64,000 nucleotides of DNA, from contig JACEEZ010022880.1 of NCBI GenBank assembly GCA_016584305.1, positions 658,370-722,369 on the forward strand, given 5' to 3'. The notes beneath the pieces are model-generated. The model searched no databases. It had not been told where the DNA came from and worked only from the letters and a program-made list of their open reading frames with translations. The stretch comes from Chionoecetes opilio (lineage: Eukaryota; Arthropoda; Malacostraca; Decapoda; Majidae). The position numbers and the translations under genes are program-made. Below, piece after piece: positions 22,684 through 33,629 of the stretch. Within the stretch, counting starts at the first letter, position 1, and every line of letters starts with the position of its first letter.

Positions 22684-22835
22684 GCCCACGACTGTAAAAT
22701 TTTACGGAAAAGAGTAAATTTCGCTGCCGGGAGTGTTATTGTCACTTTTCTGTGTCAGCAAAGAAGGGTAAAATATAATTAGGGGTTGGTAGCTTAAACT
22801 TAGGGTTAAGAGTTTTACTTCCAAGGGCATGCATA
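22684..22835 (+). repeat. Right R1 arm, outer end
   Basis: Continues the R1 sequence interrupted at 20530 (gactgtaaaattttacggaa to ttccaagggcatg), with small changes. It ends just short of the aaaatacgcct terminus seen in the other copies. Confidence 0.85.
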
Positions 22836-23540
22836 GTAAGTAGCCTTAGCTACTGGTGTATATCTTCAGTTGGCACATAAATGAGTAGTAAGTTATAATT
22901 TAGGTATATTTGGCGGCTGGCGACATAATTGCAGGTGGCGACTTTATTGTTATCTACGGTAGGTAGTCTACATTAATATAAAGACAACAATTTTCCAGCG
23001 AAGTGCACATGTAAAACTCCATATGACTATACCAAAAAACGATGAATATTATTTTACGTCATTTTACCATGAAAGATAAAAATAACAAAAATGTTTACAA
23101 CTAAATATAAAGACGGAGGAAGAAAGTTTACAATTTCGGAAGAAGTACTCGCCTTATTATTTGCCCATTTAATACCGTAAGTACACCTAATTTACGATAT
23201 CTGATGATGTAGAATTATATGTAAGGATCTAGTGCACCTATATATTGCAAGAAAATGATGGATAAAGCAAAACTATGGCTAATATAAGGGTCTAAATATC
23301 AGCTGACCGAGAGGGAGAATATTATGAAACTTTTGGCGCGAACGAGACGTAAACATGAGTAATATTTTTCGTGATCTTTAGCAATTTAAGGTAAAAATAT
23401 ACTTCACCGTCTCCTGACAACTGGGGCAATGGCATCCTTGTTGCCGTGTCCTAGTTCTTGTTATTTCTTGGGTAAAATTTCGGTAGTGGGCATTCATATA
23501 TTTCGAAGACGAGACTTTGTTGGTGAAATTCTACGGTAGA
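22836..23540. other. AT-rich stretch, mostly featureless
   Basis: The only recognisable piece is ggcgactttattgttatctacggta near 22945-22968, the right end of element family E (see 45486-46130). No gene seen. Confidence 0.45.
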
Positions 23541-23544
23541 ATCC

Positions 23545-23650
23545 TTTCCCGCCCTTATCAGTGGCTTTCCCGCCCTTATTAGTGGCTTTCCCGCCCTTAT
23601 TAGTGGCTTTCCCGCCCTTATTAGTGGCTTTCCCGCCCTTATTAGTGGTT
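23545..23650 (+). repeat. 21-bp minisatellite, five units
   Basis: Units of ttagtggctttcccgccctt. Because 21 is a multiple of 3, both strands give short open frames with a repeated heptapeptide; these are artefacts. Confidence 0.95.
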
Positions 23651-23754
23651 TTTGTATTATTCCAGTCTGACACCGAATTCACTTGGGTGGGCGAAACAAT
23701 GTATGGTTATAATGGACGAGAACTGCGCGGTCGCTACCGCCGTTAATACTTACG

Positions 23755-23992
23755 TTTTCTATATTATCCTTTGGTCAGTATACTGTACAGTGTTAATCCA
23801 CTTCTACCTAACATTTAAAATTGATATACATATTGAAGAAATGACCTAGTTGTCTAATAACGCACACAGCCACACCCTCCCCGTCCAGAGCCCCCTTCTG
23901 CCTTGGGTATCCGTTGATTCGGACCACCGGTTGAAACAGGCCGCCTATAGTAGCATTCATACCCAGCAGACAGTAAACTTTGTGGTTAAGGT
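23755..23992 (+). repeat. Direct repeat upstream of satellite, copy 1
   Basis: About 238 bp (attatcctttggtcagtata to cccagcagacagta) repeated nearly unchanged at 26278-26515. Each copy runs into a TTAGG-derived array that begins tttgtggttaaggttagg. Confidence 0.9.
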
Positions 23993-24060
23993 TAGGTTAG
24001 GTTAGGTTAGGTATACTTTGGGTAAGGTTAGGTTAGGTTGGTATACTTTGTAGGTTGGTT
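23993..24060 (+). repeat. Short start of 33-bp TTAGG-derived array
   Basis: Two or three units of tatactttgtggttaagg plus TTAGG repeats, the same unit as the longer array at 26515-26910. Confidence 0.75.
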
Positions 24061-25445
24061 AGGTTAGGTTAGTAACTTTAGGGTTATGGTAGGGGTAGGT
24101 TGTAACTTTTAGGGTTATGGTGGTTAGGTTAGTAACTTTAGGGGTTAAGTAGGTTAGGTTAGGATTTTGGGGGTTATAGAGTTGGATTAGTTTGGGTTAG
24201 GGTTATAGTGAGGTTAGGTAGAACTTTTAGGGGGTTATAGTGAGGTTAGGTTAGTACTTTTAGGGGGTTAGGTGAGGTTAGGTTATAACTTTTAGGGTTT
24301 AGTGAGGTTAGGTTAGTAATTTTTAGGGGGTTATAGTGAGGTTAGGTTATTAACTTTTAGGGTTTATGTGAGGTTAGGATAGTAACTTTTAGGGGGTTAT
24401 AGTGAGGTTAGGTTAGTAACTTTTAGGGTTATAGTGAGGTTAGGTTAGTAACTTTTAGGGGGTTTATGGTGAGGTTAGGTTAGTAACTTTTAGGGGTTAT
24501 AGTGAGCTTAGGTTAGTAACTTTTAGGGTTATAGTGAGGTTAGGTTAGTAACTTTTAGGGGTTTATAGTGAGGTAAGGTTAGTAACTTTTAGGGGTTATA
24601 GTGAGGTTAGGTTAGTAACTTTTAGGGGTTATAGTGAGGTTAGGTTAGTAACTTTTGGGTTATAGTGAGGTTAGATTAGTAACTTTTAGGGGTTATAGTG
24701 AGGTAAGGTTAGTAACTTTTAGGGGGTAATAGTGAGGTTAAGTTAGTAACTTTTAGGGGGTTATAGTGAGGTTAGGTTAGTAACTTTTAGGGGTTATAGT
24801 GAGGTTAGGTTAGTAACTTTTAGGGGTTATAGTGAGGTTAGGTTAGTAACTTTTAGGGGTTATAGTGAGGTTAGGTTAGTAACTTTTAGGGGGTTATAGT
24901 GAGGTTAGGTTAGTAACTTTTAGGGGGTTATGGTGAGGTTAGGTTAGTAACTTTTAGGGGTTATAGTGAGCTTAGGTTAGTAACTTTTAGGGGTTATAGT
25001 GAGGTTAGGTTAGTAACTTTTAGGGGTTATAGTGAGGTAAGGTTAGTAACTTTTAGGGGTTATAGTGAGGTTAGGTTAGTAACTTTTAGGGGTTATAGTG
25101 AGGTTAGGTTAGTAACTTTTAGGGGTTATAGTGAGGTTAGATTAGTAACTTTTAGGGGGTTATAGTGAGGTAAGGTTAGTAACTTTTAGGGGGTAATAGT
25201 GAGGTTAGGTTAGTAACTTTTAGGGGGTTATAGTGAGGTTAGGTTAGTAACTTTTAGGGGTTATAGTGAGGTTAGGTTAGTAACTTTTAGGGGTTATAGT
25301 GAGGTTAGGTTAGTAACTTTTAGGGGTTATAGTGAGGTTAGGTTAGTAACTTACAGTGAGGTTAGGTTAGTAACTTTTAGGGGGTTATAGTGAGGTTAGG
25401 TTAGTAATTTTTAAGGGTTATAGTGAGGTTAGGTTAGTAACTTAT
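24060..25445 (+). repeat. 33-bp satellite built on TTAGG
   Basis: About 42 units of ttagtaacttttagggg followed by ttatagtgaggttagg. The first few hundred bases are more degenerate. Variant units recur at a spacing of about 465 bp (gagcttagg at 24505 and 24968; gaggtaagg at 24571 and 25033; ttagattag at 24671 and 25140), showing a higher-order duplication of about 14 units. Confidence 0.9.
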
Positions 25446-25624
25446 GACATATCTTATGTTTAACATATAGTTATATTAGTTAGAATCAGAAAATAACGTG
25501 CGACTGCCCTCTATATATGTGGATCATACGGGCGGCCGCATTGGGTGGTGGCCGACGTGTGAACCTGACGATCCTCACAGAATGATGACCCAAGTGTCGC
25601 GAACACACCCAACACCCCGCTAGG

Positions 25625-26030
25625 AGGTTAGGGTAGGTTAGGTTAGGTTAGGTTAGGTTAGATTTGGTTAGGTTAGGTTAGGTTAGGTTAGGTTAGATTT
25701 GGTTAGGTTAGGTTAGATTAGATTAGATTAGGTTAGGTTAGGTTAGATTAGGTTAGGTTAGGTTAGATTTGGTTAGGTTAGGCTAGGTTAGGTTAGATTA
25801 GATTTGGTTAGGTTAGGTTAGGTTAGATTTGGTTAGGTTAGATTAGGTTAGGTTAGGTTAGATTTGGTTAGGTTAGATTAGGTTAGGTTAGGTTAGATTT
25901 GGTTAGGTTAGGTTAGGTTAGGTTTGGTTAGATTAGGTTAGGTTAGGTTAGATTTGGTTAGGTTAGGTTAGGTTAGGTTTGGTTAGATTAGGTTAGGTTA
26001 GGTTAGGTTAGATTAGGTTAGGTTATTGGT
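25625..26030 (+). repeat. (TTAGG)n telomere-like array
   Basis: TTAGG units with regular TTAGATTTGG variants, G-rich on the + strand. TTAGG is the ancestral arthropod telomere repeat; an interstitial position is inferred from the flanking non-telomeric DNA. Confidence 0.9.
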
Positions 26031-26067
26031 GGGTCAAGGCCCCCGCTAGGATTAGGTAAATTTTGGT

Positions 26068-26135
26068 TAGGTAAATTTCTCTAGATATAAGGAAATTACC
26101 CTAGATATAAGGAAATTACCCTAGATATAAGGAAA
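26068..26135 (+). repeat. 20-bp tandem repeat, three units
   Basis: ctagatataaggaaattacc three times, the last slightly altered. Confidence 0.9.
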
Positions 26136-26277
26136 TCTTACCCTTCTAAACAACTTAAATTACGTGTTTCCGACGCATAATTTGTTCCCCACCCGAAAAC
26201 CCCGCATTCCCACAAGTCCCCAAGCTTGTTTGGGGGAAGTGGGAGAGTATGGGCAAACACTAGAAATTTACCATACT

Positions 26278-26515
26278 TACATTTTCTATATAATCCTTTG
26301 GTCAGTATACTGTACAGTGTCAATCCACTTCTACCTAACATTTAAAATTGATATACATATTGAAGAAATGACCTAGTTGTCTAATAACGCACACAGCCAC
26401 ACCCTCCCCGTCCAGAGCCCCCTTCTGCCTTGGGTATCCGTTGATTCGGACCACCGGTTGAAACAGGCCGCCTATAGTAGCATTCATACCCAGCAGACAG
26501 TATACTTTGTGGTTA
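26278..26515 (+). repeat. Direct repeat upstream of satellite, copy 2
   Basis: Partner of 23755-23992 with very few differences. Followed by the long version of the same array. Confidence 0.9.
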
Positions 26516-26910
26516 AGGTTAGGTTAGGTTAGGTTTACTTTGTGGTTAAGGTTAGGTTAGGTTAGGTATACTTTGTGTTTAAGGTTAGGTTAGGTATACT
26601 TTGTGGTTAAGGTTAGGTTAGGTTAGGTATACTTTGTGGTTAAGGTTAGGTTAGGTTAGGTATACTTTGTGGTTAAGGTTAGGTTAGGTTAGGTATACTT
26701 TGTGGTTAAGGTTAGGTATACTTTGTGGTTAAGGTTAGGTTAGGTTAGGTATACTTTGTGGTTAAGGTTAGGTTAGGTTAGGTATACTTTGTGGTTAAGG
26801 TTAGGTTAGGTTAGGTATACTTTGTGGTTAAGGTTAGGTTAGGTTAGGTATACTTTGTGGTTAAGGTTAGGTATACTTTGTGGTTAAGGTTAGGTTAGGT
26901 TCGGTTAGGT
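26515..26910 (+). repeat. 33-bp array (tatactttgtggttaagg + TTAGG)
   Basis: About 12 units of tatactttgtggttaagg followed by two or three TTAGG. Some units carry only one TTAGG, so unit length varies by 5-bp steps. Confidence 0.9.
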
Positions 26911-27107
26911 TAATAGGTATTTTGATACTTCCAACCAGTTATTGAGTCAGAGGTTAAAGTATTCTTTTCCTATGTATTTTGATGTGTTAAGAATGATGGT
27001 CTCATTCAAAATCGTGGGAACTGCCTCATATTGCAGCTATCTCGCCTTTATCCCCGCTTTAGTCTGGGCTTCTCAAACAACGTCTTTGTTAGGTTACTGA
27101 ACTAGCG

Positions 27108-27121
27108 GGGGGGGGGGGGGG
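27108..27121 (+). repeat. Poly-G run
   Basis: A run of at least 13 G between actagc and ctgcac. Confidence 0.9.
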
Positions 27122-27243
27122 CTGCACTTCCCCAGTTATGTCAGGTTACATAACCAATGTCCATGTATTTTATTAAACTGCAGTTTTTACCGTAGAATGT
27201 TTTCCAGGAATAGATAAGTAATTCCCGTAGACTTTATCGGTTA

Positions 27244-27566
27244 CAGCTAAGTATTAATTATCCGACCTTGGGGGGACCGAAGGTAGGTCGGATAATTGGA
27301 ATAGTCGGATGTTCGGATATCACAGTAACCATAAACGTAAGGACAAAATGGTATAGAACATAAAAGATGCAGCTCTTGAAGGCCGAGCCAGTGGTAGACG
27401 TGAAAGTAAAATTCATGCATAAATAAAGCCACAAATCAATCTTTTCTATAAACTAAAAAAAACGAAGTAAAATAAATGGCCAAAACAAGACACAATGTGG
27501 TGGTGAAAAAAGTGGGTTGTTTGGACAAGTCGGATGTTTGGAGGTCGGATGTTGGGAATTTGGCTG
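27244..27566 (-). mobile_element. Tigger-like MITE family B, copy 1
   Basis: About 323 bp, with the same body as 34597-34919 and, inverted, 43691-44017. Ends are cagctaagt... and ...aatttggctg; the near-end wording tccgacct / aggtcgga recurs inside. Flanked by TA on the left and TG (mutated TA) on the right. No coding frame. Confidence 0.85.
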
Positions 27567-27633
27567 TGTATATTTTTATGTATTTTCGGCCTTAAGTTCT
27601 CTCCTCGAGTGTTTACCGGGCTATTATTGCACA

Positions 27634-27840
27634 CTATAGTCTATTCACTTAAGCTGGATTCTTGGGAGCTGCTCGATGCCTATCCGAGTATGTAAGGACG
27701 TCGCTGATTGGCTGATGCACGTGGGCTGGGTGGTGATGGTGGTGGTATTTTGGTAGCCTCAGCCAATCAGCGACGTCCTTACATACTCAGGTAGGCATCG
27801 AGCAGCTCCCAAGAATCCAGCTTAAGTGAATAGACTATAG
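27634..27840. repeat. Hairpin element with 81-bp arms
   Basis: 27634-27715 (ctatagtctattcacttaag to gctgattggctga) and its complement at 27759-27840 differ at only two or three positions. The loop of about 43 bp is rich in ggtgg. Confidence 0.95.
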
Positions 27841-27864
27841 GACCTACACACTTCGTAGTATGGG

Positions 27865-28090
27865 TTCATTTTATCTTATTGGATTCTATGAAACATTCGC
27901 TCTGTAAGCTTCCGCCACAAATCATTACATTATCTGCATTTTGGAGATATATCATGTTGTTTATAGGGTGGAGAGAGACAAGTGTCTACGTACGCCTCAC
28001 TCTTCTTCCTCATGTGACCTGCATTGCCTCGGTTTATCCCTTGCCGTGGACCCTTTTCAATGCGAATTTGGCTTTAGTTAGGAGGTTAAA
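27865..28090 (+). repeat. Flank repeat L, copy 1
   Basis: Shares wording with 63175-63392: cttattggattct, cactcttcttcctc.tgtgacct, and gcgaatttggctttagttagg. Each copy ends in the same 26-bp unit, many times here and once at 63.4 kb. Confidence 0.8.
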
Positions 28091-28420
28091 ATGTGGGGTT
28101 AGGTTAGTGACTCATAAGGTGGGGTTAGGTTAGTGACTCATAAGGTGGGGTTAGGTTAGTGACTCAAAAGGTGGGGTTAGGTTAGTGACTCAAAATGTGG
28201 TGTTAGGTTAGTGACTCAAAATGTGGGGTTAGGTTAGTGACTCAAAATGTGGGGTTAGGTTAGTGACTCATAAGGTGGGGTTAGGTTAGTGACTCAAAAG
28301 GTGGGGTTAGGTTAGTGACTCATAAGGTGGGGTTAGGTTAGTGACTCAAAAGGTGGGGTTAGGTTAGTGACTCAAAAGGTGGGGTTAGGTTAGTGACTCA
28401 TAAGGTGAAGTTAGGTTAGT
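28090..28420 (+). repeat. 26-bp minisatellite, about 13 units
   Basis: Units of gtgactcataaggtggggtt followed by aggtta, with cataagg and caaaagg variants intermingled. Contains the TTAGG motif. Confidence 0.95.
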
Positions 28421-28861
28421 TAATTTTCATATCTCCTATACACTCCTTCCTATTAAAAACAAACTATATCTCCGAAAGTAGTGATTTGCGACGGAAGCTC
28501 ATAGATATAATGTTTCTTAAAATTCCTTAAGCTGGTAAACAAAAATCATACTCCCATTCGTGTAGATAATTCTGGACCTAGAGTCTATTTTTTTTAACAA
28601 GGCAAAAATTTCATGTTATCATAAGGTCTCATGCTTAAAATGATGCCTATGTTTACCTGATACTATGGTTAACTATGATAAAATACAGCTGAAATTTAGA
28701 AAAAGCATATTATTCCCTTCTCCTGGCATCAAATATCAGTCAGTAAGCAGCAAGGGGGCAGGATTTTGGCCTCGTTAAAAAAAATTGACTATAGTGTAAA
28801 CATTTTCTTTTACCGGATATATCTTACATCATCCACACAATATATTATCAGTACAAAAATA
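28421..28861. other. AT-rich stretch, nothing recognised
   Basis: No open frame of note and no known repeat end. Confidence 0.4.
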
Positions 28862-28955
28862 CAGTAAAACCTCTCGTATTCGGACTCTCATTATTCGGAC
28901 TTTGACATTATTCGGACCTCCTCTTTTCCTAGCTATACAATTTATATACATCTAG

Positions 28956-28997
<42 letters not shown>

Positions 28998-29036
28998 GGG
29001 TCGAAATTCCTAGCTATACAATTCATATACATCTAG

Positions 29037-29067
<31 letters not shown>

Positions 29068-29238
29068 GGGGTCGAAATGTCCTAGCTATACAATTCATAT
29101 ACACCTAGAATTTTTTTTTTTTTTTTTTTTTTTTAGGGGTCGAAATGTCCTAGCTATACAATTTATATACACCTAGATTTCTTTTTTCTTTTTTCTTTAG
29201 GGGTCGAAATTTCCTAGCTATATAATTTATATACACCT

Positions 29239-29272
<34 letters not shown>

Positions 29273-29310
29273 GGGTCGAAATTTCCTTAGCTATATAATT
29301 ATATACACCT

Positions 29311-29341
<31 letters not shown>

Positions 29342-29450
29342 AGGGGTCGAAATTTCCTAGCTATATAATTTATATACACCTAGATTTTTTTTTTTTTTTT
29401 TTTTTTAGGGGTCGAAATTTCCTAGCTATATAATTTGTATACACCTAGAT

Positions 29451-29483
<33 letters not shown>

Positions 29484-29719
29484 GGGTCGAAATTTCCTAG
29501 CTATATAATTTGTATACACCTAGATTATTTTTTTTTTTTTTTTTTTTTTTTTTAGGGGTCGAAATTTCCTAGCTATATAATTTATATACGCCTAGAATTT
29601 TTTTTTATTTTTTTTTATTTTTTATTATTTTTTATTATACCTATCCCCCATTATTCGGATCCTTGCATTACTCGGACCACTCCTTGGCCCAATTAGTCCC
29701 AATATGAGAGGTTTTACTG
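28862..29719. mobile_element. Tigger-like MITE family A, copy 1 (expanded)
   Basis: Terminal inverted repeats begin cagtaaaacctctcgtattc and end atatgagaggttttactg, flanked by TA on both sides (28860-28861 and 29720-29721), as for Tc1/mariner-pogo elements. The interior is nine tandem copies of a unit of about 65 bp: cctagctatataatttatat, acacctagat, poly-T, aggggtcgaaattt. Confidence 0.9.
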
Positions 29720-29852
29720 TAGTTGCCACTTTCCCCACCCAAAACCAAGCATTCCCGACGTGTCCCCAGGTTTGTTATGGAGGGGGATAACTGGAAAATG
29801 AGGCATTTCCGACGGTTTTTTATGTGACCATCAGTCTTAACACATCAAAATA

Positions 29853-30082
29853 CAGTAAAACCTCTCCTATTGGGACTAATTGGGTCAAGGAGTGGTCCGA
29901 GTAATGCAAGGATCCGAATAATGGGGGGATTATATATGGGAGGATAAGTGTAAAAAAAAAAAAAAAAAAAAAAAAAATTCTAGGTGTATATATTATAGCT
30001 AGGAAATTTCGACCCCCCCCAAAAAAAACCAAAAAAAATATAGATGTATGTATAATTATAGTATAGCTAGGAAATTTCTAAA

Positions 30083-30115
<33 letters not shown>

Positions 30116-30162
30116 AGGAGGAGGTCCGAATAATGAGTGTCCGAATACGAGAGGTTTTACTG
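29853..30162. mobile_element. Tigger-like MITE family A, copy 2
   Basis: Same TIRs with TA on both sides. The interior has only two units of the repeat (poly-A, tctaggtgtata, agctaggaaatttcgacccc on this strand). Confidence 0.9.
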
Positions 30163-30164
30163 TA

Positions 30165-30650
30165 CATGGGAAAAGAGAATTTTTGATTTCTTACTCAATT
30201 ACTGGTTGAAAGTACCAATTTACCGGTTAATAATATCGCCGGGGGGGTCGAAGGGGCGGTTACCCCCCCGTTAGGATGTTTGGTTTGGGTAACAATCCCC
30301 CCGGCCGGTCGGGGCAGAGTGGACCACGCGGCGGTTGGGGGTGGTCCTTTTTATCGAAACCTACCGATGTACACTAACCGACCCTAACTGACCCTAAAAC
30401 CAGGGCTCAAACAAGGTTAATGTTGGTTCTGAAGGTGGTGGGGGTATGCAGGGTATCTCAACATACCCTTGACAAAATTTCAGATCAATACCTGGGCAGG
30501 GATGCTCGTAAATCCCTGGTAAGGGACAACTTACGAGTGTGTGGCTACAATAACCTTACAAGGGTGGGCTGAGGGAGATGCTCGTACCGAGCCGTCACTC
30601 CCGTACGGTTGTCGGTGGCCTCTGGGTGGGGAATATTAGGGATATTCTAG
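30165..30650. other. No recognised feature
   Basis: GC-richer sequence with several G and C runs near 30240-30310. Wording such as gggagatgctcgta (30570) has a loose complement near 31733-31760, but I cannot define an element. Confidence 0.35.
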
Positions 30651-30834
30651 GGAAATGTGTGGGGAAATTCTGCTAACCAATCACAGAGCAGCGCCTCGCA
30701 TGACGCGGCTTTATCTAGCCAATCATCATGCTCTCAGCTGTCAGGGAGCCCGATAAATAAATTTAAAGACTTCAAATGCCGCTGTTGTGCTAAAATCGGC
30801 CTCTTTCGGAAATCGTCCCGCGGACGCTTATTTA

Positions 30835-30935
30835 ACCTAAATAACTCTACAAAACTTAACACAAACCTATCATAAACCTTACCTAACCTAAACCAGACCT
30901 AAACATAACTTAACCTAAACCTAAACACTATGTTT
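30835..30935 (-). repeat. Degenerate (CCTAA)-type tract
   Basis: Irregular cctaaac and cctaacct wording, diverged from the telomere pentamer. Confidence 0.6.
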
Positions 30936-31917
30936 GCCGGTGTTGAGCTAAGATCGGCTGATTTCCGAAATAGGGGCGATTTTAGCTCACTATCGCCAGA
31001 ATGTTACAATAATACATAGCTGCCACATTAGCCTTTCAGCGTAATATTCTCCCACTGATTACTACAGAGACGTACCCAGGGTATACCTTGATGCGCTGAT
31101 CATAGGTTCGAGTCTCGCGTGCCCGAAATTAGTATCTATAGACCACTGCTGGCCCGCGCCGTACGTATGCCGTATCCGTGGCCCTGGCGGTACTCTGTTA
31201 TAGTGGACGAGAACTTCGCGTTCGCTCTTTAGGTCAGACAAGACACACGGGGGGGCTAACACCTCACTGTGACACACGTGACACTTGTGTGCAAGGATAG
31301 TATAACTTTATAACATCCTTGCTTGTGTGTATACGTGCGTGTGTACTAGTACGTCAGACATTTGATACCACCACCACCACCGCATCATTATAGCGGCCAA
31401 ACTTGTATGATGAACTATACGTTTTGATTCAAGAAGTCGACCGATATATATATTTAATATATAGGTTTGCCCTGATATGAATTTATTACAAGTACTATAG
31501 GTATTGTATGTTAAATATGATATATATGGAGTCAATGAAGCAATAAACACATCACATTTCAAACAGGCAAGCATGAAAGGGCTCTATAATACACAATAAA
31601 CATAAAGTATAGTGATACAACTTGTCATTTATTGTTTGTTGACGTCTAGCCGCTTCAAATTTCCCTCCCTTAGGGAGTTAAGGGTGCTCCCGACCACCCT
31701 TAGCCTCGCGGTCCCGTACCAAGTGAAAAACTATTTGAGCATCTCCCTTAGAGGTGCTACGAGGTAAAAGTACCCTAGGGTAATACTTACGGGCCTGTAA
31801 CTCTTTGGAGCATCTCCCCCCTGGTCGCTAAGTGGTCAAAACCGGCCATTTATATCTGCTATTTATATTTGCTTTATTTTTTAATTTTTTTTGCAGAAAT
31901 GGAAAAAAAAAAAAAAA
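30936..31917. other. No recognised gene
   Basis: Includes ggttcgagtctcgcgtgccc (about 31105), a possible Pol III box-B-like sequence from an unidentified tRNA-derived repeat, and a 35-bp piece (31197-31232) also present at 23709 and 63638. Otherwise unassigned. Confidence 0.35.
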
Positions 31918-32275
31918 ATGAACCTAAACCTAACCTAACCTACTATACCTAACCTAACCTAACCTAACCTTTACCTATACCTAACCTAACCTAACCTAAC
32001 CTAACCTAACCTAACCTTTACCTAACCTAACCTAACCTAACCTTTACCTATACCTAACCCATACCTAACCTAACCTAACCTAACCTTTACCTATACCTAA
32101 CCTACCTAACCTAACCTAACCTAACCTACCTATACCTAACCTAACCTAACTATACCTACCACCTAACCTAACCCAACAACTAACCTTTACCAACACTAAA
32201 CCTAACTAACCTTTACCTATACTAACCTAAACCTAACCACAACCAACCTAACCTAACCTACCCTAACTACAAGGG
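31918..32275 (-). repeat. (CCTAA)n telomere-like array, opposite orientation
   Basis: Runs of cctaac with cctttacctata interruptions, decaying toward 32275. The C-rich strand is the + strand here, opposite to the arrays at 24-28 kb. Confidence 0.9.
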
Positions 32276-33120
32276 CCGGTTTCGTTGCCGATATTAACAA
32301 AATATAATAAGTACTTTGGCCGACATATCGATCTGAAACTTGGAATATAGCATCCCCACACCAACACCGCCCCTCCAAAACCCCCTCACCCCTACCCCCA
32401 ACCTACCACCCGTTTCGTTCAGTTTCGGTAAGGAGTAGTACAAGCTAAAACTAAGAAAATAAGAAGCTACAAGAGGCCGCGAGACCTAAACGTGGTATTC
32501 CTGTCACTAACCACTACCCACATCCACTTTCATCCCATCCATGAACCTATCCAGCTCCCTTTAAGTCCCCAATGACTCCCACTAACTACCTGTCTACTGA
32601 GACCATTCATTCATTACCACCCTATTTGTGAACCAGTTTCCTATTTCCTTCTAAATCTACGCTTTCCAGCTTGGAATCCGTACTTCTTGTTTTTACCTGG
32701 TAGTCCGGCGGTGGTGGGTGGGTTGGCCAAGGCGGTGGGGAGGCGGGATACAACACTTGTTTTCATACAATCGTCACTTCTCTGGTTTCTGAAATACTGA
32801 CTATTATTTCCTGGCCAAGTTTTAGTGCTTTTTCTGATGGAGATATATTGTTATCAATTGAAACGGCGACCCTAGGATTTGGTGAGGGAAAAAAAAAATT
32901 AAGCAGGTTTCTGGAAAATAGAAATATCTCCATCTGTAAAAGCACCTGTTTTGGCCAAGGTAAATAAGTCGGTGTCTCAGAAAATGACGGCGTAGTCCTT
33001 GTCCATAGTTACCCTATTTTTTTTTCTGAGAGTTTTGATGCGTTTTGAATTATTCTGTTCACTGTTTCTGTCGCAAATAGCTTTTTAAATATTTTTTATT
33101 TATTTAGGCAAAGGTTAGGT
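32276..33120. other. No recognised gene
   Basis: Contains a piece (aagaagctacaagaggc, about 32458) also present at 47290 and a fragment of the 10-11.7 kb family (32935-33005). Otherwise unassigned. Confidence 0.35.
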
Positions 33121-33262
33121 TAGGTCAGGGGCGGATTGGCCATAGGGCACACCGAGCTGTGTCCCGGTGGCCGGAGGGTCTGAGGCCTGTCTTGAGATCC
33201 CCGGCCCTCTGTCGTACAGTACGGCACGGTTGTTACAGAAGTCCAGGCCCGGAGCCCGTGTA

Positions 33263-33626
33263 CAGTAAAACCTCTCATATTCGGACTAATTGGGCCAAGG
33301 AGTGGTCCGAGTAATGCAAGGATCCGAGTAAGGGGGGGATATGTAAAAAAAAAAAAAAAAAAAAAACACCCAAAAAAAAAAAAAAAAAAAATCTAGGTGT
33401 GTATTTAGCGAGGAAATTTCGACCCCTAAAAAAAAAAAAAAAAAAAAATCTAGGTGTACATATAGCTAGGAAATTTCGACCCCCCTTAAAAAAAAAAAAA
33501 AAATTCTGGTTGTGTATTTAGCTAGGAAATTTCGACCCCTTAAAAAAAAAAAAGAAAAAAAAAGGAGGAGGTCCGAATAATGTCAAAGTCCGAATAATGA
33601 GGGTCCGAATATGAGAGGTTTTACTG
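33263..33626. mobile_element. Tigger-like MITE family A, copy 3
   Basis: cagtaaaacctctcatattc to atatgagaggttttactg, TA on both sides. Four internal units. Copies of gggcggattggcc lie about 530 bp apart on either side (33128 and 33660), so the host sequence may itself be a repeat with direct ends. Confidence 0.9.
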
Positions 33627-33629
33627 TAG

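Noticed and set aside
25625..26030. A true chromosome end
   Set aside because: The TTAGG array is flanked on both sides by ordinary repeats and continues into several kb of other sequence.
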